A program made the translations under genes and the position numbers. Below, piece after piece: positions 36,223 through 45,336 of a DNA stretch of 64,000 nucleotides. Location: assembly GCF_017498545.1 (NCBI RefSeq), contig NZ_CP071793.1, positions 11,464,256-11,528,255 on the forward strand, in the 5' to 3' direction. Each line of letters opens with the position of its first letter. The first letter of the stretch is position 1. Source of the DNA: Sulfidibacter corallicola (GTDB lineage Bacteria > Acidobacteriota > Holophagae > Acanthopleuribacterales > Acanthopleuribacteraceae). The notes beneath the pieces are model-generated. The model searched no databases. It was given only the letters and a program-made list of their open reading frames with translations, and was not told where the DNA came from.

Positions 36223-37889
36223 GCGTTCAGACCTGGACCTTCCTGATCGTAGGACTCAGTTTTGCGGTTTACATCGGCCTGGCCATCTGGTCACGGGCCC
36301 GCAGCACCGGCGAATTCTACGTCGCGGGCGGCGAAATCAACCCCATCTTCAACGGCATGGCCACCGCCGCCGATTGGATGAGTGCCGCCTCGTTCATCTC
36401 CATGGCCGGCATCATTTCGTTCGTCGGGTACGACGGCTCCGTCTACCTGATGGGCTGGACCGGCGGATACGTGCTGCTGGCGCTGTTGTTGGCGCCCTAC
36501 CTGCGCAAGTTCGGCAAATTCACGGTGCCCGATTTCGTGGGCGACCGCTATTACTCGCGCGTGGCGCGGATCGTGGCGGTACTCTGCGCACTCTTCGTGT
36601 CCTTCACCTATGTCGCCGGCCAGATGCGCGGGGTCGGCATCGTCTTCTCGCGCTTTCTGAATGTCGAGATCAACACGGGCGTGGTCATCGGCATGCTGAT
36701 CGTGTTTTTCTACGCGGTGCTCGGCGGCATGAAAGGGATCACCTACACCCAGGTAGCCCAATACTGCGTGTTGATTTTCGCCTACATGGTTCCGGCGATC
36801 TTCATCTCCATCATGATCACGGGCAACCCGATCCCCCAGTTGGGCTTCGGCGACACGCTCAACGACGGCTCCGGGGCCTACCTGCTGGATGTGCTCGATC
36901 AACTGAACAGGGACTTCGGCTTCGCCACCTTTACCGGGGGCAGCAAGAGCACGATCGACGTCTTCTTCATCACCGCCGCGCTGATGGTGGGCACGGCCGG
37001 ACTGCCCCACGTGATCGTGCGGTTCTACACGGTGCCCAAGGTATCGGGCGCGCGCGTCTCGGCCTTCTGGGCCCTGCTGTTCATCGCCATTCTGTACACC
37101 ACCGCACCGGCGGTGGCCGCGTTCGCCCGCACCAACCTGTTGCGCACCATTCCCGAACGGGCCTACGCCGACGTGCCCCAGTGGTTCGCCCGCTGGGAGG
37201 ACACCAAGCTGATCCGCTTCACGGACAAGAACGGCGACGGCATGATCACCTACAGCGGCAACGGTGCCGTCAACGAACTGGACATCGACCGCGACATCAT
37301 GGTGTTGGCCAATCCCGAAATCGCCGACCTGCCGTCGTGGATCATCGCCCTCGTGGCCGCCGGCGGTCTGGCCGCCGCGCTTTCGACCGCGGCCGGGCTG
37401 CTGCTGGTGATCTCCACCGCATTCGCCCACGATCTGCTCAAGAAGAGCTTTTACCCCGATCTTTCGGAACGGCGCGAATTGGGCTTCGCCCGCATCGCCG
37501 CCGGCGGCGCCGTGATTCTGGCCGGTTACTTCGGTGTGAATCCGCCCGACTACGTGGCGGCGACGGTAGCCATCGCCTTCGGGCTGGCGGCCTCGAGCTT
37601 CTTCCCCGCCATCATTCTGGGCATCTTCAGCAAACGGGTGAACCGCGAAGGCGCCGTGGCCGGCATGATCACGGGTCTCCTGTTCACGACCTCCTACATC
37701 GTCTACTTCAAGTTCCTGTTCCCCGAAACCAACAACGCGGCACACTGGTGGTTCGGCATTTCGCCCGAAGGCATCGGCACCCTGGGCATGATCGTCAACT
37801 TCGTGGTCTCGATCGCGGTCAGTCTGTTCACGCCCCCGCCACCGCGGGATGTCCAAGAGATGGTGGCGCGCATTCGCCTGCCGGGTTGA
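36219..37889 (+). CDS. Sodium:solute symporter, VC_2705 subfamily (probable acetate/organic-acid uptake)
   Basis: The product has 556 residues from the ATG in the ATGA overlap. The ATAADWMSAASFISMAGIISFVGYDG region, RFYTVPKV and many helices place it in the SSS family close to ActP; the large soluble loop around residues 320-370 (DKNGDGMITYSGNGAVNELDID) is typical of this subfamily. Together with the DUF4212 subunit it forms a two-part Na+-coupled carrier. The acs gene 1.3 kb downstream and the CrbS/CrbR pair upstream suggest acetate or another short carboxylate as substrate; this is inferred from context. Confidence 0.88.
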   Translation: MSVQTWTFLIVGLSFAVYIGLAIWSRARSTGEFYVAGGEINPIFNGMATAADWMSAASFISMAGIISFVGYDGSVYLMGWTGGYVLLALLLAPYLRKFGKFTVPDFVGDRYYSRVARIVAVLCALFVSFTYVAGQMRGVGIVFSRFLNVEINTGVVIGMLIVFFYAVLGGMKGITYTQVAQYCVLIFAYMVPAIFISIMITGNPIPQLGFGDTLNDGSGAYLLDVLDQLNRDFGFATFTGGSKSTIDVFFITAALMVGTAGLPHVIVRFYTVPKVSGARVSAFWALLFIAILYTTAPAVAAFARTNLLRTIPERAYADVPQWFARWEDTKLIRFTDKNGDGMITYSGNGAVNELDIDRDIMVLANPEIADLPSWIIALVAAGGLAAALSTAAGLLLVISTAFAHDLLKKSFYPDLSERRELGFARIAAGGAVILAGYFGVNPPDYVAATVAIAFGLAASSFFPAIILGIFSKRVNREGAVAGMITGLLFTTSYIVYFKFLFPETNNAAHWWFGISPEGIGTLGMIVNFVVSIAVSLFTPPPPRDVQEMVARIRLPG

Positions 37890-38087
37890 TACCCGAGAGG
37901 TTGCGGAGGGCCGCTTCCGGAGGGCCGCTTTCGGACGGCCGCTCTCGGACGGCCGGCCCTCGGAGGGTTCCACCGCCGGGTGCGACCATCGCCCGGCACC
38001 CTCGCCCCGCAGCCCGCACTCGCGAAGCGCGAAAGCCACCGATCCAAACGAGAACCACGAGATCTGCATGTACATAGGGGGGATACT

Positions 38088-39215
38088 ATGAGACAGCAGC
38101 GTTGTGCCCGCGTGCTGATGGCGGCGCTATGCCTGGTGGCGAGCGCCGTGGCAGGGCCACAAGATAATGATGTGAACGAACACCGAATCCGCATTTCCAG
38201 CTCCGTCGAGATGGGTTTCTGGGGGCGGGTGATCATGAACACCCACCTGGATACCGAGGACATTCGCGGCAATACGGATTTCGCCACCTACGTCACGGGC
38301 GAAGCCTCCGACGAGGTGAACTTCAACCCGCGCGACACGCGCCTCGGCTTCAAAACCCACTCCGTGTTCGACGGTTGGCACGCGGGTTTGGTGGCCGAAG
38401 CCGATTTCTACGGCGACAACGCCGGCAACAACCTCACCCCGCGCCTGCGGCTGGGCTACGTGAAGCTGGAGAAAAACGACCTTTCCTTTCGGCTCGGTCA
38501 GGATTGGATTCCGCTGGGCCAACAGAACCCCGGCATGGTGGATTTCGGCATTCTCGCCTGGGGCGGCAACCTCTGGTGGCGGGTGCCCCAACTCACCGTG
38601 CGCAAACAGTCGGGCAAGTTCCAATGGCTGGGCTCGTTGATGAAACACCGTATCTCCAACGACCAGGAGAGCCAGGAGAAATGGCCCTGGATGATCGGCC
38701 GCCTGGCCTGGCAGTCCGACGGCCACCTGGTCGCCGTGGGCGCCGGCTATCGCTCGGTGGAAGTGAACGGCATCGAGTACGATCCCTTCCTGACGGTTCT
38801 CGAGTTCAAGACGGGATTGGGCGGCAAGGCCTCCATCAAGGGCGAGCTGTGGCACGGCGCCGGTCACGGTCGCGAGTTCATCCGCTACGGCTTGGATTAC
38901 AACCCCGTCATGGCGGATACCATCCGCTCCAGCGGCGGCTTCGTCTCGGTGCACCTGCCCATGGGCGACCGCAACCACTTCAACCTGGGTGTGGGTCTGG
39001 ACCATCCCGACGAGGAGGATCTCAGCGACGGCGTTGGCGGCATCATCGCCACCGCCCCCTTCGTGGAAAACCAGGTGATCTTCGCCAACTACCAACGCAA
39101 GTTGAGCAAGCAATTCAGTTACGGCATCGAAGTGCTGCACATCGATACCGAGCAGCGCGATCGCACCAACATCGACAGCCAGCGCTTCACTTTGAGCGTG
39201 GCTTACATCTTTTGA
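38088..39215 (+). CDS. DcaP-like outer-membrane porin
   Basis: The product has 375 residues from ATG 38088 (GGGGGG upstream) with signal peptide MRQQRCARVLMAALCLVASAVAG. The body is amphipathic strands (ISSSVEMGFWGRVIMNTHL, FRLGQDWIPLG, RFTLSVAYIF) and ends in an aromatic residue, as expected for a BamA-inserted barrel. Strand spacing and the DTRLGFKTHS motif resemble DcaP-type trimeric porins for carboxylates. Its place between symporter and acs suggests that it lets the same substrate cross the outer membrane. The 198-base gap upstream contains GGCCG-rich direct repeats but no clear promoter. Confidence 0.78.
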   Translation: MRQQRCARVLMAALCLVASAVAGPQDNDVNEHRIRISSSVEMGFWGRVIMNTHLDTEDIRGNTDFATYVTGEASDEVNFNPRDTRLGFKTHSVFDGWHAGLVAEADFYGDNAGNNLTPRLRLGYVKLEKNDLSFRLGQDWIPLGQQNPGMVDFGILAWGGNLWWRVPQLTVRKQSGKFQWLGSLMKHRISNDQESQEKWPWMIGRLAWQSDGHLVAVGAGYRSVEVNGIEYDPFLTVLEFKTGLGGKASIKGELWHGAGHGREFIRYGLDYNPVMADTIRSSGGFVSVHLPMGDRNHFNLGVGLDHPDEEDLSDGVGGIIATAPFVENQVIFANYQRKLSKQFSYGIEVLHIDTEQRDRTNIDSQRFTLSVAYIF

Positions 39216-39230
39216 TTCAAGGGGAACATC

Positions 39231-41189
39231 ATGACCATCGACATCTTCCCGGCCAAGGAAGGTCAGGGCCGCATCCACGGCATGCGCGAATACCAACAGA
39301 CCTACGAGGCCGCCCAGCGAGATCCCAACGCCTTCTGGGATCGGGTCGCCCAGCGGCTGACCTGGTTTCATCCGTACCACACCGTTCGCGAGGGCGACTT
39401 CACCGACGGCTCGGTCAACTGGTTTTCCGGAGGCCGACTGAACGTGTCCTTCAACTGCCTCGATCGCCATTTGAAGACACGGGCCGAAAAGACCGCCATC
39501 ATCTGGGAGGCCGACAATCCCGCCGACACGCAGCACATCAGTTACAAGCAGTTGCACCGGGAAGTGTGCCGCATGGCGAACGTGCTGCTGGCCCACGGCG
39601 TGCGCAAGGGTGACCGGGTCTGCATCTACCTGCCGATGGTGCCCGAGCTGGCCTACACCATGTTGGCCTGTTGCCGCATCGGCGCCATTCACTCGGTGGT
39701 GTTCGCCGGCTTCTCCGCCGATTCGCTGCGCGACCGCATTCTGGACTGCGGCGCCCGGGTGATCGTGACAGCCAACGAAGGGCTGCGCGGCGGACGGGTC
39801 CTGCCGCTCAAGCAGATCTGCGACCGGGCCTGCGAAGGCCTGGCCAAGCTGGACAGCGTCCTGGTGGTGCGCCGCACCGAGGCCGACACGCCCATGGTGG
39901 AGGGTCGCGATCACTGGTTGCACGAGGCCATGAAAGCCCAGCGGGCCTACTGTCCCGCCGAGTGGATGCACGCCGAGGATCCGCTGTTCATCCTCTACAC
40001 CTCCGGTTCCACGGGCAAGCCGAAGGGCGTGCTGCACACCAGCGGCGGCTACCTGACCTACGCCAGCTACACCCACGAAACGGTGTTCGGCTACCGCGAA
40101 AACGACATCTACTTCTGCGCGGCGGACATCGGTTGGATCACGGGCCACAGCTACATCATCTACGGTCCGTTGGCCAACGGGGCGACGACCATCATGTTCG
40201 AATCGACCCCGATGTTCCCCAACCCCGATCGCTACTGGGACATCGTCGAGCGCCACGGCGTCAACATCTTCTACACCGCACCGACGGCGATCCGCGCCCT
40301 GGCCGCCAAGGGCGATCAATGGTTGGAAGGCCGCGACCTGTCCAGCCTGCGGGTGCTGGGCACGGTGGGCGAACCGATCAACCCGGAGGCCTGGCAGTGG
40401 TACTACGACAAAGTGGGCGGCGGTCGTTGTTCGATCGTGGATACCTGGTGGCAGACCGAAACGGGCGGCATGATGATCACGCCGATCGTGGGGGCCAACC
40501 CCGTCAAGCCCGGCTCGGCGACCCTGCCCTTCTTCGGCGTGGAACCGATTCTAGTGAACGAGCACGGCGAGCGCCTGGACGGCAACGACGTCACGGGTCA
40601 CTTGTGCATCGCCAAGCCGTGGCCCTCCATGGCACGCACCATTTGGGGCGATCACGAGCGCTACCTGCACACCTATTTCTCCACCTACCCGGGCTACTAC
40701 TTCACCGGTGACGGCTGCCGTCGCGACGAGCACGGCAACTACTGGATCACGGGTCGGGTGGACGACGTGCTGAACGTCTCCGGTCACCGACTGGGCACCG
40801 CGGAAATCGAGGCCAGCATCAACAGCGCCGAGCTGGTCGCCGAATCGGCGGTGGTCGGCTTCCCCCACGCCATCAAGGGCACCGGCATCTTCGCCTACGT
40901 GGTTTTGCAGGCCGATGCCGAGAGCAGCGATCACGACGTCGTGTCGTTCAGCGTGCGCGAGCAGGTCACGCGCGACATCAGCAAGATCGCCCGGCCGGAC
41001 GAGGTGTTGATCGTGTCGGGCCTGCCCAAGACCCGCAGCGGCAAGATCATGCGCCGAATCCTGCGTAAAATCGCGGAGCACGAATACGAAAAACTGGGCA
41101 ATCTCACGACCCTGGCGGACCCGAACGTGGTGGAGCACATCGTCGAAGCCCATCACGAGAACTGCAGCCCGACCCGCGTCAGTCCCTGA
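39231..41189 (+). CDS. acs: Acetyl-CoA synthetase
   Basis: The product has 652 residues, the normal Acs length. AMP-forming motifs are intact: YTSGSTGKPKG (P-loop), DTWWQTETGG, YFTGDGC and GRVDDVLNVSGHR, and the C-terminal PKTRSGKIMRR contains acetylatable Lys605. The enzyme activates acetate with ATP and CoA. AGGGGA precedes the ATG, 15 bases after the porin stop, so the two are cotranscribed. It is last in the CrbS/CrbR-symporter-porin block and ends at a strong hairpin. Confidence 0.97.
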   Translation: MTIDIFPAKEGQGRIHGMREYQQTYEAAQRDPNAFWDRVAQRLTWFHPYHTVREGDFTDGSVNWFSGGRLNVSFNCLDRHLKTRAEKTAIIWEADNPADTQHISYKQLHREVCRMANVLLAHGVRKGDRVCIYLPMVPELAYTMLACCRIGAIHSVVFAGFSADSLRDRILDCGARVIVTANEGLRGGRVLPLKQICDRACEGLAKLDSVLVVRRTEADTPMVEGRDHWLHEAMKAQRAYCPAEWMHAEDPLFILYTSGSTGKPKGVLHTSGGYLTYASYTHETVFGYRENDIYFCAADIGWITGHSYIIYGPLANGATTIMFESTPMFPNPDRYWDIVERHGVNIFYTAPTAIRALAAKGDQWLEGRDLSSLRVLGTVGEPINPEAWQWYYDKVGGGRCSIVDTWWQTETGGMMITPIVGANPVKPGSATLPFFGVEPILVNEHGERLDGNDVTGHLCIAKPWPSMARTIWGDHERYLHTYFSTYPGYYFTGDGCRRDEHGNYWITGRVDDVLNVSGHRLGTAEIEASINSAELVAESAVVGFPHAIKGTGIFAYVVLQADAESSDHDVVSFSVREQVTRDISKIARPDEVLIVSGLPKTRSGKIMRRILRKIAEHEYEKLGNLTTLADPNVVEHIVEAHHENCSPTRVSP

Positions 41190-41211
41190 CCTTTGTGGTT
41201 CCCCAATCGGT

Positions 41212-41245
41212 GGCATGCCCGCGGATCCCCGGCCGCGGGCATGCC
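41212..41245. terminator. Strong hairpin terminator between convergent genes
   Basis: A perfect 13-bp stem (GGCATGCCCGCGG / CCGCGGGCATGCC) with an 8-base loop lies 22 bases after the acs stop, before the convergent hydrolase gene. It can serve both strands although the T run is poor (ATCTTCT). Confidence 0.7.
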
Positions 41246-41339
41246 ATCTTCTCGTTCGGGGGTCGTTCAGCCCGGGTTCGCTTCCGGGTGGCCCCCCGGT
41301 CATCCCGTGCCGAGTGGACCCCCACGCCACCACGACGGC

Positions 41340-42296
41340 TTACGCATGTTTCTTGAAAAACTGGTCCATGGCCTCCACGGCACGGCGCACATCGGCGTCG
41401 ACATCGTAGAGCGAGACGTGGCTGGCCCCGGGAATTTCGACCAGTTCCTTGGGTTCGCTGGCCGCCGCGTGGAAGGCAACCGTGAGCGGGCCCGTATCCT
41501 GGAGCGCCTTTTCCGCATAGATGCCGATGTAGGGTGTGTAGAGATAGGGTGCATACGTCTGGGCATCGGCCAACATGGTACCTTCCTGCATGAAGGTCGG
41601 AACCAAGTGGGAATAATTCGAATAGGTCTGCTTTCCGGCTCGCTCGGTCATGTAGAATTCATATCCCTCGTACCGGGCGGAGTCCTTCGGTAACTGGGAC
41701 ACGTCTTCGGTCTCGTAGCCCAGGCCATCCATGTATTCGATCTCCCCGGTCTCGTAGGTCTTCTGCCGGCCCGCATTGGCGGCCGCGATCACCGCGGTGA
41801 CGGTCTCTCGATTCATGGTCTGGAAAAAACTGGCTTTGTTGCTCATCATGCCCGAAACCGTGGCGATGGCCTTCAAGCGCTTGTCGGTCGTCGCAACCAG
41901 CGCCATATACCCCCCGGAGGCACAGACACCCAAACCGAAGAGTTTCCCGCGATCCACGAAAGGAAGCGTGCCGAGAAAGCTGACGCCATCGCGGATGCTC
42001 TCCATTTTGGTGAACGCGTGTTCGTAGTTGCGAATGTCCCCTTCGCTGTCACCGTATCCGAGGTGGTCGAAGACCAGCGAGACATAACCCAATTCGGCTA
42101 GGTGGCGGCCGTACACGGCACCGGTCTGTTCCTTCACCTGATTGAACGGCGGAGAGAAAATCACGGTCGGGTAACTTCCCGTCTCATCGAATCCTTCGGG
42201 TGTATAGAGATGAGCGGCCAACTGGCAGCCTTGGCTTGTGAAAGTAATCGCATTCTTACCCGCTTCGATGGCAGTGGCGTTGATGGGATTCGTCAT
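41340..42296 (-). CDS. Alpha/beta hydrolase (YcjY-like)
   Basis: The product has 318 residues from ATG 42296 (TAGGAG upstream); a longer frame exists but lacks a ribosome site. The nucleophile elbow is GVCASGGYMAL (Ser in CASGG rather than strict GxSxG), HLGYGDSEGD provides an earlier conserved turn, and GASHVSLYD holds the probable catalytic His near the C-terminus. It belongs to the dienelactone-hydrolase-like group. The gene is divergent from an AraC regulator of the group that often controls such hydrolases. Confidence 0.82.
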   Translation of the reverse strand: MTNPINATAIEAGKNAITFTSQGCQLAAHLYTPEGFDETGSYPTVIFSPPFNQVKEQTGAVYGRHLAELGYVSLVFDHLGYGDSEGDIRNYEHAFTKMESIRDGVSFLGTLPFVDRGKLFGLGVCASGGYMALVATTDKRLKAIATVSGMMSNKASFFQTMNRETVTAVIAAANAGRQKTYETGEIEYMDGLGYETEDVSQLPKDSARYEGYEFYMTERAGKQTYSNYSHLVPTFMQEGTMLADAQTYAPYLYTPYIGIYAEKALQDTGPLTVAFHAAASEPKELVEIPGASHVSLYDVDADVRRAVEAMDQFFKKHA

Positions 42297-42535
42297 ATGG
42301 GCAACTCCTAACGCTTGTGTTGAAAGCTTCGGCTCCGGCGGAGGCTCGCCTGATTCGGGCCTTCCCCATCGCTCAGGCTCCCACCGGGCAGGAGTCCCGA
42401 TGGATGCGCCGATCCGAGCCGTTTTCTCAGGTTGCATGGTACAGGCTGCGTCGAGACCAAAATAGGCGGGAACCCCTCGAATACTTGCCTAATCCAATTT
42501 CATCGATGGCGATTGATCAAAAACAGGGTATTTTG

Positions 42536-43432
42536 ATGGCCATGGAACAAACGAGAGTTCAAGAACTGGTCGCCCGCCATGCATCCTCCGAGGGTGTACA
42601 CGACACCCCCTTCGACGGGGTTCAACTCTTCAGATTGTGCAAGCCGGTGGAGCGCCTTGCCGGCGTCTACAGCCCATCCCTGTGCATCATCGTGCAAGGC
42701 AGCAAGCGCGCCTATCTGGGCGACGCGGCATTCACTTACGACCACGAACACTACATGTGCGCGACCATGCCCCTCCCGGTGGAGGGCGAAGTGCCCCACG
42801 CAACCCCGGAAAAACCGGTCCTGGGTCTGCTGATCAGTCTCGAGACACGGGCCATGGCCGAGATGTTGATCGAGTACGAAGCCGGCGCCAGACCATTGCC
42901 AAATCCCAAGGCTGCCGAAACCATTCCGGGACTGGTCGTGGCGGCATGGAGCGAAGCTTTTGTCACGGCGCTTCTACGTCTCCTCCAATTGCTCGACGAT
43001 CCGCTTTCGGTGCGTCTCCTGGGTCCCGGCCGCTTGCGAGAGCTCTTTTTCGCGGTGATTCAGGGTAAGGCGGGGCCCATGATTCGCCATTCCTTCGGAA
43101 CGTCACACAACCTCTCGCGCGCACTGAGTTACTTGCGGAACAACTTGGAAGAGCCGCTGTCGATCGACGACCTGGCCGAGCACGCCGGGATGAGTCGTGC
43201 GGTGTTCGATCGCCGCTTCAGGGAGGCCACCACCCACTCCCCCCTGCAATTCATCAAATTGCTCCGATTGAGCGAAGCGGCCATGCACATCGCCCAAGGA
43301 ATGCCGATCAGCCAGGCCGCCGAAAGCGTGGGCTATGGCAGTGCGTCTCAGTTCAGCCGCGAGTTCAAACGCCACTTCGGCAAGTCCCCTCGGCAATGGG
43401 GAAAAGGTGCGGCGCGGGAACCCTTCGTGTAG
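42536..43432 (+). CDS. AraC-family regulator with AraC_N domain
   Basis: The product has 298 residues from the ATG at 42536 or the one at 42542; the longer frame to 42317 is not supported. The AraC_N sensor region (VYSPSLCIIVQGSKRAYLGD) is followed by paired helix-turn-helices (LSIDDLAEHAGMSRAVFDRRFREATTHSPLQFIKLLRLSEA and ISQAAESVGYGSASQFSREFKRHFGKSPRQW). It is divergent from the hydrolase with a 239-base shared control region. Confidence 0.9.
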   Translation: MAMEQTRVQELVARHASSEGVHDTPFDGVQLFRLCKPVERLAGVYSPSLCIIVQGSKRAYLGDAAFTYDHEHYMCATMPLPVEGEVPHATPEKPVLGLLISLETRAMAEMLIEYEAGARPLPNPKAAETIPGLVVAAWSEAFVTALLRLLQLLDDPLSVRLLGPGRLRELFFAVIQGKAGPMIRHSFGTSHNLSRALSYLRNNLEEPLSIDDLAEHAGMSRAVFDRRFREATTHSPLQFIKLLRLSEAAMHIAQGMPISQAAESVGYGSASQFSREFKRHFGKSPRQWGKGAAREPFV

Positions 43433-43571
43433 GAGCTCGGCTACTTGCTTCAGGCGTGTGCGCGCCAAGGGTATTTCCAAGGATTGGTCGAAACGTAGCG
43501 ATTTTTGCGTCCAGCCGGCAGGGTTCCCGTCTTTCGGTAAGAACACGACATCCAAACACCGGAGGACGAAC

Positions 43572-44273
43572 ATGATCAAAATTGTCAGCCTGAAAATTTG
43601 CCCTTTTGTCCAGCGAGTCATCGGAACCTTGGAAGCCAGAAGAATCCCATACGAAGTGTCGTACATCAGCCTCGAGGAGAAACCTCAATGGTTTCTCGAC
43701 ATTTCTCCCACGGGGCAGGTTCCCGTGTTGATTACCGAAGCCGGAACGCCCTTGTTCGAATCCGACGCCATCGTCGAATATCTGGACGATGAATTCGGAC
43801 CCATCGAAGACCGGGTGAGCAACGAAGACAAAGCCCTGGACCGGGCATGGAGCTATCAGGCCAGCAAACACTACCTGGTCCAATGCAGTGCTCAGCGAAG
43901 CGGGGACAAAGCGACGCTGGAAGAACGAGCGGCCAAACTGGGCAAAGCATTTGCCAAAGTGGAAAAGGTGCTCGGCGACGGGCCTTTCTTCAAAGGCAAA
44001 GACCTCAGCAAGGTCGATCTCGCCTGGCTGCCCCTGCTGCATCGAGCCCACATCATCGAAAAACACGCCTGCTTCGACTTTTTGCAGGCTTATCCCAAAA
44101 CGAAGGAATGGCAGCGGCATTTGCTTCAAACAGGGCTTGCGGAAAAATCGGTACCGGAAGACTTCGTCGATGTGTTCACGCGCTTTTACCTGTCGGATCG
44201 AACCTATCTGGGTAAAGGGAATGAATGCTCGGGTATCTCGGACGATCAGTGTGCCACGAGAGACTGTTGTTGA
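43572..44273 (+). CDS. Glutathione S-transferase family protein
   Basis: The product has 233 residues; GGAGG precedes the ATG by six bases. The thioredoxin-fold domain has the active motif CPFVQR (residues about 10-15) typical of omega-type GSTs with a catalytic Cys, and GQVPVLI plus FESDAIVEYLD form the glutathione site. The all-helical C-terminal domain follows. The C-terminal tail is unusual, with four extra cysteines (NECSGISDDQCATRDCC). Omega-type enzymes are usually thiol reductases or dehydroascorbate reductases. It stands alone. Confidence 0.88.
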   Translation: MIKIVSLKICPFVQRVIGTLEARRIPYEVSYISLEEKPQWFLDISPTGQVPVLITEAGTPLFESDAIVEYLDDEFGPIEDRVSNEDKALDRAWSYQASKHYLVQCSAQRSGDKATLEERAAKLGKAFAKVEKVLGDGPFFKGKDLSKVDLAWLPLLHRAHIIEKHACFDFLQAYPKTKEWQRHLLQTGLAEKSVPEDFVDVFTRFYLSDRTYLGKGNECSGISDDQCATRDCC

Positions 44274-44319
44274 GATCGTTTCGACCTTCATGACCCAGTA
44301 GCCCTGCGAAACCATTCGA

Positions 44320-44353
44320 GCTGGACGCGAGACCTATAGGTTTTGCGTCCAGC
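44320..44353 (+). terminator. Hairpin after GST gene
   Basis: A 9-bp stem (GCTGGACGC / GCGTCCAGC) with a 16-base loop lies 46 bases after the GST stop. The right arm is part of TTTTGCGTCCAGCC, also present at 43503-43516. Confidence 0.4.
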
Positions 44354-44572
44354 CCTGCCACAAAGCGTCCAAGCGGCTTCCCCTGCGCGTTTCCCCATGC
44401 GCCTTCACCGACGACCCTCGCCCAAACAAGCCTACGAGCAAGCCAGACACAACATATTCCTTCTCAGAAAGTTAGGCGATCGACAACAGCGAACTCCCGT
44501 CTTTTTTGCATCCATTCGTCCGTTCCTCGTCTTTCTAATATCACCCTTATGTCAGTTCTGTGGAGGTATCTC

Positions 44573-45253
44573 TTGACCCTGATTCAGATCGCACTCATGA
44601 CCCTGCTGTGTACCACTCCTCCGGCCGGCACCTGTGGGGCGGCGCCCCCCTCGAAGACGACCGCTTCCAAATCCAGTTGTCGTGCGACGCCCGACCCCCT
44701 TCCCCCGGCCGAGATCAAAGTTCGCTGGAAACGACCCGCCCCAGCCCAACAGGATTTGGCGGCGATCGATGCCAGTGTCCAGCGGGGCATCGATCGCCTT
44801 CGCACCAACCTGCGAGATCGTGCCTTTCAGGTCCGGCTCGAAATCGTCGACCTCCCGGAAACCAGCGATGGTCGAGCCGCGGAATCGGTACTTTTCCTGA
44901 ACGGGGTTGCACTTTCGAGTTGGTTGAAACGACTGTCCGCCGATCCGAACCAGGCGAACCGAATCGCCGAGCCGACCCTGACCACGCCCGATCGATGGGA
45001 AGCGGCGGTCTTCGCATCGGGCATGCTCGCGGTCGCCGATCACGAATGGCTGCATCGGCCGGAAAACCAAGCTGCAGGTGGGTGCGGCGACACCGGCAAG
45101 TCTGGTAGTTGCGGTTCCGCCAAAAAAGCCGGGTGCGGTTCGACCCAGGCCCAAGGTAGTTGCTGTGAAACACGGCAAGCGGGTGCCGAGCCAGCCAAAG
45201 CGGCCTCGTCCGCACCGAGTGCGCCGAGTGACCGGGATCGACCGACGCCATGA
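44573..45253 (+). CDS. Secreted Cys/Gly-rich protein of unknown function
   Basis: The product has 226 residues from TTG 44573, which follows GGAGG by six bases; an in-frame ATG at 44549 has no such site. The leader LTLIQIALMTLLCTTPPAGTCG is a signal peptide. The middle (VRLEIVDLPE ... ESVLFLNGVALSSWL) has a weak similarity in pattern to DUF2703-like proteins. The last 70 residues are rich in Cys-Gly (GGCGDTGKSGSCGS, AGCGSTQAQGSCCE) followed by an Ala/Ser/Pro tail. The spaced cysteines suggest metal binding or disulfide cross-linking. The stop overlaps the next gene's earliest start (ATGA). No firm family. Confidence 0.55.
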   Translation: MTLIQIALMTLLCTTPPAGTCGAAPPSKTTASKSSCRATPDPLPPAEIKVRWKRPAPAQQDLAAIDASVQRGIDRLRTNLRDRAFQVRLEIVDLPETSDGRAAESVLFLNGVALSSWLKRLSADPNQANRIAEPTLTTPDRWEAAVFASGMLAVADHEWLHRPENQAAGGCGDTGKSGSCGSAKKAGCGSTQAQGSCCETRQAGAEPAKAASSAPSAPSDRDRPTP

Positions 45254-45336
45254 CGGGGAAGATCCTGACCAGCGAGACCCGAGCCCATCGAAAAGGAGCC
45301 ATCTGGAAACGGCTCTGTATGCGAAGGAGTGCCACC

